From NCBI RefSeq assembly GCF_011189575.1, contig NZ_PUJW01000016.1, forward strand, positions 51,510 to 115,509: a DNA stretch of 64,000 nucleotides. The letters run 5' to 3'. Below are positions 44,932-51,427 of the stretch, piece by piece. The notes under the pieces were generated by a model. It worked only from the letters and a program-made list of their open reading frames with translations, was not told the DNA's origin and did no database searches. How positions within the stretch are numbered: position 1 is the first letter of the stretch; each line of letters begins with the position of its first letter. This stretch comes from Photorhabdus cinerea (GTDB lineage: Bacteria; Pseudomonadota; Gammaproteobacteria; Enterobacterales; Enterobacteriaceae). The translations under genes were made by a program, and so were the position numbers.

Positions 44932-45678
44932 TTAAATCTCCATACAAATGCTGTTATATTTTATTTCCATGAGTACAATATAAATAGCAGCTAAATCAAT
45001 GCGTATCCCATCCCTGTTTTTTATAAAATCTGAGTTGTTAATATTTGGCTTTTCTTTGGATTGAACTCTTTCATCATCGGCATAAAATTCTTTCATTATA
45101 TCAAACCAGCTAGCATGGATTCTCTTTGCTGCAATTTCTATTATGTTGTCATTGTGGCCTAATATTGTCATTAAATCAGAAAAAATAGCATCGTTTGTAG
45201 AAAGCAAGGTTTCATAATTAAAATTATCAGATACGATATTATCGTCATATAAATAAATATCTTTTATTACTCCTGATATAATACTCAAGTCACTCTTTAT
45301 TAACCTTTTCTCAAACTTCTTTTCTTTTTCAGTGAATTCTTGATAAGGTTTTAAGAAATTGATTTGCAAGTTGTACTCAATTTCAAGTTTTGTTATTGAG
45401 TCTTGCATAGCCGTCTTATTATCAAACAAATATTTTGCACACCATAAGTCGTGTATACAAGAAGCAAGAATATCTAAATTACCATCCTGTTCCAGGAACG
45501 AATATATTCCATAAAACAATTTAACATGTGAACTATTTAACTGAAAATTTAAGGATCTATAATCAGGATTAAATATAAATGAGGCTTGCTTTAGTCTTCT
45601 CTGAATCTCTTTGGTTAAGTATGTTGAATTTAAATTCATTTTTCCACTCAACAGTTTTTTATTATTTTCTTTATTCAT
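44932..45678 (-). CDS. Unrecognised 248-aa protein of the AT-rich cluster
   Basis: I do not recognise a family with confidence. The protein is alpha-rich, soluble and acidic, with no signal or membrane segment. Two segments, IASCIHDLWCAKYL near residue 71 and EIAAKRIHASWFDIMKEFY near 182, have the I-H-x-x-W pattern loosely seen in RyR-type repeats; this is weak. It is followed after 1 bp by the PIG-L gene and preceded by the nucleotidylyltransferase gene (13 bp), so it is surely cotranscribed. It could be a scaffold, binding or carrier-like partner. Confidence 0.6.
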   Translation of the reverse strand: MNKENNKKLLSGKMNLNSTYLTKEIQRRLKQASFIFNPDYRSLNFQLNSSHVKLFYGIYSFLEQDGNLDILASCIHDLWCAKYLFDNKTAMQDSITKLEIEYNLQINFLKPYQEFTEKEKKFEKRLIKSDLSIISGVIKDIYLYDDNIVSDNFNYETLLSTNDAIFSDLMTILGHNDNIIEIAAKRIHASWFDIMKEFYADDERVQSKEKPNINNSDFIKNRDGIRIDLAAIYIVLMEIKYNSICMEI

Positions 45679-45691
45679 GTTCCTTCTCCTA

Positions 45692-46315
45692 TCATTTGTT
45701 CATTAACCTTATTTCCGTTGATGATATATCTAAGCGAAATAGATTTTCTGGAATAGATTCAAATAAAAATCGGTGTTCATTTTTAATATTCACTAAATCA
45801 TTAACTGTATGATATTTATTATTAAAAAAACGTCCAGCCACAAGAAATCTACAATCATTATTCTTAATTGTCATAAGAGATTTTTTTAATCCTTCTTCAC
45901 CTCCATAATAAATAGGGTTATTAATTTCTTGACATAAATCAGCGCCAATGACGAAAATTGCTCCCTGATAAATATGCGATTTTTCAGTAAAAAATTTAGC
46001 ATCACTTAAAATAACATCCCCTTTTTCCTTAAATTGTCTTATCCTATTGAAAACTTCATCGGTTGAAATGGTAAGTTTTACCGCATTCTTGATTGATAGT
46101 TCATAATAGGATTTTCTTTTAGTCACTGCTGTGGCGATTTCTTTTAATTGTTCGTGTCCTTTATGAAATGGATTGAAAGAACCAGATAAAATTAAAGCAT
46201 TTTTCCAATCTATATTTGTATCGTTAAAGTCCCCGCTTCTATCAATATGTATATAATTCAACTTACCATCAATTAAATCGATTATGTAACTTTCATGCTT
46301 GTTCGGCATATTCAT
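45692..46315 (-). CDS. Nucleotidylyltransferase-superfamily protein (NMNAT/cytidylyltransferase-like)
   Basis: The protein is 207 aa. The nucleotide-binding motif GSFNPFHKGH is at 45-54 and the second signature ISSTEIR at 197-203, the two hallmarks of this HIGH superfamily (NadD, CTP-phosphocholine or -glycerol transferases). A 40-residue N-terminal extension and a central segment VIGADLCQEINNPIYYGGEEG are unusual. I start at 46315 because GAGG lies 6 bp upstream; 46327 is an alternative. It probably activates a phosphorylated substrate with a nucleotide; which one is unknown. A 190-bp gap separates it from the aminotransferase gene, the longest in the cluster. Confidence 0.8.
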   Translation of the reverse strand: MNMPNKHESYIIDLIDGKLNYIHIDRSGDFNDTNIDWKNALILSGSFNPFHKGHEQLKEIATAVTKRKSYYELSIKNAVKLTISTDEVFNRIRQFKEKGDVILSDAKFFTEKSHIYQGAIFVIGADLCQEINNPIYYGGEEGLKKSLMTIKNNDCRFLVAGRFFNNKYHTVNDLVNIKNEHRFLFESIPENLFRLDISSTEIRLMNK

Positions 46316-46505
46316 ATTTATCCTCATATGCTATTGTTATTAATTAAATAGGTATTGCTTCCTTATGAACTTATATAATCTTGAATTTATGTCATTGTAT
46401 TATTTACCAATAGTGATTAATGACACATTTTCATTATCTTGCGAAAAAAATACCGAATTGATTTCCCTGGAGATCACTAAATTGCCTAAGTTGCCTGAAC
46501 AAATC

Positions 46506-47669
46506 TCATTCATTATAAGTATTTCCTGCATAACTTTCCTCAGTGATTTCAAGTAAAGCAGATTTTATTTTTAAAATATCTTCCATCGTATGAGATGTAT
46601 CAAGGCTAACCCGAACCGCGCCATCAGGATAAGTTCCAAATTTTTTATGGGCTAACGGCGCGCATTGCAATCCGGGACGTGTAATAATATTATATTTGTT
46701 TTCTAGTATATAAGAGATTTCTCCGGGATGATAACCTTCTACTGTAAAAAGAATTGTTGGTACCCCAACGTTATATTTACAGATTAACTTGACCTTCTTC
46801 AATTGTGATAGCTCATCTATAAGATTTGTACGCAGAGTTTGTAATTGATTTTGAATATTTTCTATCCCGATTTTTTTTAAACGTCTTATAGACGCAAGCA
46901 ATGAAAGTATGCCAATCGTGTTTTGTGTTCCTGATTCATATTTGTATGGTATTCCAACTGGTTGTGTTGTTAATCTTGATAATACACCTGTCCCACCTTG
47001 AATTAATTCACTATGAGAAAATTCATTATCAAGAATGAAATATCCCCCAATACCTGACACTCCTCCTAAACTTTTATGCCCGCTAAAAACAAGGTAATCA
47101 ATATTACCTTTCAATAAATCAATTAGTTGTGAACCAAAAGATTGTGAACCATCAACTAAAACCATCGTGCCATATAAATGTGCCAGTTTTCCTACCTCAT
47201 CTATATTACAAAATGTGCCAATAGTATTGGAACAACTATGAACCACTAATAGTTTAGTTCTCTTATTCTTTAATAAAAATTCCAAATGTGATATATCAAT
47301 TTCACCCTCTGTCACATCGATCAATTGACTACTTACCCCAATATCTTTTAAATGGTTTATGGGTCTAAGTACGGAATTATGTTCTAAATGGGTAGTAATG
47401 ACATTATCACCCGGCTTAAGAGTACCTTTTATACATTCATTGAGTGAGTACGTTGCTCCTGAGTTAAAAATGGCTGTCCCAAGACCATTTAGCCTTGTTT
47501 GTTCAATTAATTCATGCCTACACTCTTCAATAAGCTCCGTAACCTTTTTAGATTGTTGCGATAAAGATCGCCCTGGAGTTACCCCAAGAGTGTCTAAATA
47601 CATATTTATTATATCTTTCACCTCTTGTGACTTTGGCCATGAGGTAGAAGCTATATCTGCATATAACAT
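46506..47669 (-). CDS. Class V aminotransferase, cysteine-desulfurase type
   Basis: The protein is 387 aa. PLP features: EHNSVLRP near 96, LVDGSQSFG with Asp173 and Gln176, and the Schiff-base Lys199 in SGHKSLGG. A likely persulfide Cys336 lies in RPGLQCAPLAHKKFG, followed by GAVRVSLD. This pattern matches stand-alone cysteine desulfurase/selenocysteine lyase-like proteins rather than IscS. It could supply sulfur or ammonia/alanine chemistry to the pathway. Its start overlaps the HIT-like gene by 19 bp. No scaffold or sulfurtransferase gene is nearby, so a role in iron-sulfur clusters is not favoured. Confidence 0.8.
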   Translation of the reverse strand: MLYADIASTSWPKSQEVKDIINMYLDTLGVTPGRSLSQQSKKVTELIEECRHELIEQTRLNGLGTAIFNSGATYSLNECIKGTLKPGDNVITTHLEHNSVLRPINHLKDIGVSSQLIDVTEGEIDISHLEFLLKNKRTKLLVVHSCSNTIGTFCNIDEVGKLAHLYGTMVLVDGSQSFGSQLIDLLKGNIDYLVFSGHKSLGGVSGIGGYFILDNEFSHSELIQGGTGVLSRLTTQPVGIPYKYESGTQNTIGILSLLASIRRLKKIGIENIQNQLQTLRTNLIDELSQLKKVKLICKYNVGVPTILFTVEGYHPGEISYILENKYNIITRPGLQCAPLAHKKFGTYPDGAVRVSLDTSHTMEDILKIKSALLEITEESYAGNTYNE

Positions 47670-48325
47670 CCTTCAATCTCCATATGATTATTAATATATA
47701 ATTTGAATTTTTTAGCAGTCGCATCCATTTCATTTATTCCTTCATTAACTCTCCAATCGGATCTTTCTGGCACATTCAAACTATTTGCTAATACCGTTCT
47801 TATCATTCCTCTCTCAATAAAATCTGATTCACCTATCGTAAAAATATATTTATTACCACTATCTTCAACGTAGATATAGGGGCCAGCCTCACCGAACATC
47901 TTAAGTTCATCCAATGAATCTATTGTATGCATTTTAAATTGATTTTTTAATTTATTATGAAGATCAATCTCGGTCGGGAAACAACATAAGTGCGCGTGGT
48001 AACAGTATTTTTGATTTGGGTCCATGACGATACAGCCACCAGCTCGTCCATTTTCATAACAAAGAGGATTGCTTATATTGTAATATTCGCGATAAAAATC
48101 ATTTATTATATTCTTAAACTGTTCCAGTTCTTTTATTGCTTCATCATCGTATATTTCTGCAAAGCACCGGTATCCCCCTAAATCAGTATCACATTTGTTG
48201 ATGGCAATTATTATATAGCCCTCAATTATCTGTCCTTTAGGTACGAACGCATAGAAATATTTTCCTTGTAAAAGTATTTTATCTTTTGCAAAGGAAGATT
48301 CTGGGTGACAAAAAATACATCCCAT
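47651..48325 (-). CDS. HIT-like (histidine triad) protein with altered triad
   Basis: The protein is 224 aa. The N-terminal MGCIFC with a paired Cys, then GKYFYAFVPKGQIIEGYIII and YENGRAGGC, follow the HIT fold. The triad reads YCYHAHLCCFP: His110 and His112 are kept but the third His is Cys114. HIT proteins cleave or transfer nucleotides through a nucleotidyl-His intermediate on the second His. The C-terminal 90 residues contain GEAGPYIYVEDSG and no known domain. It overlaps the aminotransferase start by 19 bp and follows the first cluster gene by 11 bp. It could bind rather than cleave a nucleotide or handle the product of the nucleotidylyltransferase. Confidence 0.72.
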   Translation of the reverse strand: MGCIFCHPESSFAKDKILLQGKYFYAFVPKGQIIEGYIIIAINKCDTDLGGYRCFAEIYDDEAIKELEQFKNIINDFYREYYNISNPLCYENGRAGGCIVMDPNQKYCYHAHLCCFPTEIDLHNKLKNQFKMHTIDSLDELKMFGEAGPYIYVEDSGNKYIFTIGESDFIERGMIRTVLANSLNVPERSDWRVNEGINEMDATAKKFKLYINNHMEIEGCYMQI

Positions 48326-48336
48326 TTTAAACTCCT

Positions 48337-49233
48337 TTATCGTTTGTCGATTCTACTGATAAATATATCTTCATGACGCAAATTGAAATCTTCTTCGGTA
48401 TGCCAGGCAATCATCATGCTAAACTTATTTATAATATTATGTTTTCTCAGTCCATATTGTAGTTCATAATAAATAGGATTTGGCAAGATTATTCTGCATT
48501 TTCTTCTAATAGCAAGACAAGAATCAATTATAGACATAATTGTATGAGGATCTGTGTTTGACAAACCTATCACTTCCACTGTGATATCATCAAAACCTAA
48601 TATCGCTAATTCTTTTCCAAGAGTTAATAACTTAATATCGCTGTAGTAAGGACACTGTTTTGAATAAGCAATCCAATTGTTATTTACTTCTCTACCAAAA
48701 AAATTGATTCTATTAATATTATCTATTTCATGAAAATCATTCAGGTCTACATCGATTTTGGTAGATCCTTCTACTAATATTTCTGTAAAGTCAAATATGT
48801 TCACTCTATTACATATGTATTTTTCGAAAATCTTTGAATAACATTTTATTTTTCTTGCATCTGAATAACAAACTGTCGCGTCTACATCATTACGATGTGT
48901 TTGTTTGGCGCTTTCTATTATCAAAGTTCGTGATTTTACACTTTCATCTATGCCAAAATCGCTAAGTATATTAATCGATACTCGTCGGTGTTTAAGACTA
49001 AATTCACACTTTCTTGTTATAACAATTGACAAGTATATATCGTCTCTTTTAGACAAAAATGCTTTTATTTCACTAGAAAGATTATATTTCTTTTCTTTCA
49101 TATTTTTCCAAATGAAATAATCTAAGCTTCCTATATAACGCTTATAAAAATTATTTATTAGAATATAGTTTTCATCCGTTATATCTTCGTAGACTAGGGT
49201 TATTCCATCTCCCATGGCTTTAAAATTTCCCAT
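48337..49233 (-). CDS. Unrecognised 298-aa protein, first gene of the AT-rich cluster
   Basis: I do not recognise a family with confidence. No signal peptide or membrane helix is seen. The C-terminal part (LGFDDITVEVIGLSNTDPH, then LRKHNIINKFSMMIAW) has a faint GNAT-like rhythm, but no acetyl-CoA P-loop can be pointed out. It is the promoter-proximal gene and the HIT-like gene follows after 11 bp. Composition is very AT-rich, like the rest of the cluster and unlike the flanking mal and rpo genes. It could be an acyltransferase or a substrate-specific partner. Confidence 0.6.
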   Translation of the reverse strand: MGNFKAMGDGITLVYEDITDENYILINNFYKRYIGSLDYFIWKNMKEKKYNLSSEIKAFLSKRDDIYLSIVITRKCEFSLKHRRVSINILSDFGIDESVKSRTLIIESAKQTHRNDVDATVCYSDARKIKCYSKIFEKYICNRVNIFDFTEILVEGSTKIDVDLNDFHEIDNINRINFFGREVNNNWIAYSKQCPYYSDIKLLTLGKELAILGFDDITVEVIGLSNTDPHTIMSIIDSCLAIRRKCRIILPNPIYYELQYGLRKHNIINKFSMMIAWHTEEDFNLRHEDIFISRIDKR

Positions 49234-49816
49234 TATCTTGTCTCGTTATTTTATATTCGTTTTTATTGATTCTTATTCCCAAGTTTATATTCATTATCCG
49301 AATATATGATCATAAAATATTGTATTTTATGACATGCATCATGATTTTAAAGATCCAACCGGAGCATAAACTGCAATTCGTTATCTTGAAAAATTAAATT
49401 GAAGTCTCTCCCAGCCATGCTGGGATACGGGTGAAAATAGGTGTTTAAAAGAATAATCTTTCATAAATTCCATGTGGTAGGACTTTAAATGAAATAATCA
49501 CATTGATCAGTCTCCTAAATTAAATACAATGAGCTATTTCTGTATACCAAATAATATCCCTTACACAACCAAGGTGATTTTGCCGGTACCAAATTCATAG
49601 AATACTTAATCATCAGTGTATATTCCGATGAGCATGAGCGCTGCTTGAATCACTGTACGATCAGCTATCCTGTGACTATTCCCCACCCTGCTGAATGCGA
49701 AGATTCCCACGTCATTGGCTGTCGCGCTCATTCTTGGCAAGTCTGACACAAACCTCAGTGGGCAGAAACGACGAGCTCCTCTGCTTTTACTGAGGTAACG
49801 CCGTAATATTCAAAGG
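49234..49816. other. Intergenic region upstream of the AT-rich cluster
   Basis: This 583-bp gap holds the cluster promoter region (49234-49400, very AT-rich, no unique promoter call). A plus-strand frame from about 49553 to a TGA at 49745 is open for about 62 codons without a start (SVYSDEHERC...SYPVTIPHPAE) and is probably a gene fragment. No RNA gene is seen. Confidence 0.35.
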
Positions 49817-50116
49817 TCAAATATGGACTACAATACGTTTACCATCAGGAAGTTGAACATCAAGGCTTAACTCTCCACCTAAAGCTGCAACGTAGCGTTT
49901 CAATGTTGAAAGTTTAGGGTTATTACCAGGCTGTTCTATTTTAGCAATAGTTGGTTGCTTGACCCCAAGCGCAGTTGCCAACTCAGTTTGTGAAACATCA
50001 AGAGCCTCGCGGATCTGATAAAGCCCTATCTCCCGTTTCATTTCATCAACTTTTTTAGCAATCCTACGGCGGCTTTCAGGGCTGCGTTTTTCAAGCAATT
50101 CATCAAGTGTGGCCAT
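49817..50116 (-). CDS. HigA-type XRE antitoxin, partner toxin decayed
   Basis: The protein is 99 aa. A C-terminal XRE helix-turn-helix (VSQTELATALGVKQPTIAKIEQPGNNPKLSTLKRYVAALGG) ends in a beta segment LSLDVQLPDG, as in HigA-2/RelE-type antitoxins whose toxin is encoded first. Remains of that toxin (50119-50225) directly precede it on the same strand, and their stop lies 3 bp from this start. The antitoxin is intact. It may still repress its own promoter or cross-act on the second locus. Confidence 0.85.
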   Translation of the reverse strand: MATLDELLEKRSPESRRRIAKKVDEMKREIGLYQIREALDVSQTELATALGVKQPTIAKIEQPGNNPKLSTLKRYVAALGGELSLDVQLPDGKRIVVHI

Positions 50117-50118
50117 AT

Positions 50119-50225
50119 TTATCTCTCCAGTTCTGCTGGATACTTCTTAAACTCAACATCAGCAAATTTGGATCATATCCTTAATATAACCGTTTTTCAT
50201 TCAGCTCATTTCCATTCGGTGAACG
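50119..50225 (-). pseudogene. Remnant of a HigB/RelE-like toxin gene
   Basis: Minus-strand fragments NEKRLY, KDMI and FADVEFKKYPAELER lie in shifting frames before the antitoxin. They align with the C-terminal GNEKRFY-ETMIPIADREF part of the toxin at 50495-50845. Two frame changes are needed and the 5' two-thirds are missing or unrecognisable. Confidence 0.7.
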
Positions 50226-50317
50226 AAACTTGATTAAAACAGAGTGCCGGATAAAAAATTAGCACCTTGTCAACAACCCGAAATGCTCACAAAAAAGCAG
50301 GCATTTTAGGACACTGG

Positions 50318-50350
50318 CAAACCTCGCTATTCCAAACAAGGTTTGTTTTT
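50318..50350 (+). terminator. Possible terminator between the divergent toxin-antitoxin loci
   Basis: CAAACCT (50318-50324) pairs with AGGTTTG (50339-50345), followed by a T run. No plus-strand gene precedes it, so it may be left from a lost gene. Confidence 0.4.
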
Positions 50351-50438
50351 TCATTTAGCTGGACCTGATCATAACCAAATCAAGCTCAATATTTATACAT
50401 GAGAAAGCTGACACCCTCGCGCAAGACACCAATTTTTC

Positions 50439-50489
50439 TTGACTATAGATTTTTACCTATATAGCATTTAACCTATATTAAGTAAGGAG
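50439..50489 (+). promoter_or_regulatory. Promoter/operator region of the second HigBA locus
   Basis: TTGACT at 50439 is a good -35; a -10 would fall in the TATATAGCAT segment. Direct repeats of ACCTATAT (about 50455-50462 and 50471-50478) look like an antitoxin operator. A clear AAGGAG (50484-50489) precedes the toxin ATG at 50495. Confidence 0.55.
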
Positions 50490-50494
50490 TAGTT

Positions 50495-50845
50495 ATGTGG
50501 GCTATAAAACGACGGACACCTTTGATGCATGGTTCGATGCTTTGGATGATACCGACAGGGCCAATATGTTAGCTTCAATAATAGCACTTCGGGAAAGAAG
50601 GCCCTATGTTGCCTAGGCCATACGCAGATACTGTGAACGGTTCATGCCACAGCAACATGAAAGAATTACGTGTCCAAAGCAAAGGCGACCCGCTCCGAGC
50701 ATTCTTTGCGTTCGACCCCAAGCGGAGAGGAATTTTACTTTGCGCCGGTAACAAAACCGGAAACGAGAAACGGTTTTATGAAACGATGATTCCGATTGCT
50801 GACCGTGAGTTCACGGCACATCTGGAAAAGTTAAAAAAGGAGTAA
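50495..50845 (+). pseudogene. HigB/RelE-like toxin with two frameshifts
   Basis: A ribosome site and ATG at 50495 begin MWAIK. After a shift near 50508 the frame reads KTTDTFDAWFDALDDTDRA...LASIIALRE. After a second shift near 50595 it continues GPMLPRPYADTVNGS...MKELRVQ, FFAFDPKRRGILLCAGNKTGNEKRFYETMIPIADREFTAHLEKLKKE. Joined, these give a standard HigB-type mRNA interferase of about 116 aa. The 3' part alone (from 50606) keeps most of the fold. The stop lies 5 bp before the antitoxin start. Sequencing error is possible. Confidence 0.8.
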
Positions 50846-50850
50846 ATACT

Positions 50851-51153
50851 ATGGCAAGAACGCTTGATCAAATATTAGCAAATGAAAAGCCCGAAGTTGT
50901 TGCCAATGCACAAGCTGCAGCAACAGAAATGTTGCTAAACATCCATCTGGCAGAACTTCGTGAGCGGGTACAAAAGACCCAAGGTGAAATAGCTCTGGCT
51001 CTTGGTATCAAACAACCCACGGTTTCTGACATGGAGAAGCTTGGCCGCGACTTGAAACTGTCTTCCCTCAAACGTTACGTTGAGGCAACAGGTAGCAAGC
51101 TGCGTCTCGATATCGAGTTACCCGACGGTACCCACTACGGATTTTCCGTTTAA
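50851..51153 (+). CDS. HigA-type XRE antitoxin
   Basis: The protein is 100 aa. The helix-turn-helix is KTQGEIALALGIKQPTVSDMEKLGRDLKLSSLKRYVEATG, with the C-terminal LRLDIELPDGTHYGFSV. It is homologous to the antitoxin at 49817-50116 but clearly diverged. AAGGAG spans 50837-50842. It should bind and neutralise the toxin encoded just upstream and repress the operon through its operator. The toxin gene is frameshifted, so this may be an orphan regulator. Confidence 0.88.
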   Translation: MARTLDQILANEKPEVVANAQAAATEMLLNIHLAELRERVQKTQGEIALALGIKQPTVSDMEKLGRDLKLSSLKRYVEATGSKLRLDIELPDGTHYGFSV

Positions 51154-51376
51154 CCACAAACGCTCCGGTAACCCTCGCGGATATATTCAAGATCAATGTC
51201 CGCATCGACTTTTTTACGTGCCAGATGATTGTGAAGAACAAGGTCTTCAAGTTAACTCTTTTCGGAAAGAAAAATTTGAGGAGAGATTCTTAACGTGGAG
51301 GCAAACTCCATTTGGTGAATGGAACTCGATTAACACAAAGCACCAAGTAAAAAATTGGCACGTTATCAAAAAGTTG

Positions 51377-51403
51377 AAATGCCCTCCCAAAAGGAGGGCA
51401 TTT
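51377..51403. terminator. rpoC terminator
   Basis: An 11-bp perfect stem (AAATGCCCTCC / GGAGGGCATTT) with a 5-nt loop lies 25 bp beyond the rpoC stop. On the minus strand it is followed by TTTC and a T-rich run. It may also serve the converging antitoxin gene. The rest of 51154-51427 shows nothing else. Confidence 0.85.
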
Positions 51404-51427
51404 GATTAGCTATTGTGTTCTACGAAA

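Noticed and set aside
46365..46556. 63-codon plus-strand ORF in the AT-rich cluster
   Set aside because: It overlaps the aminotransferase gene 3' end on the other strand and has no convincing start or motif.
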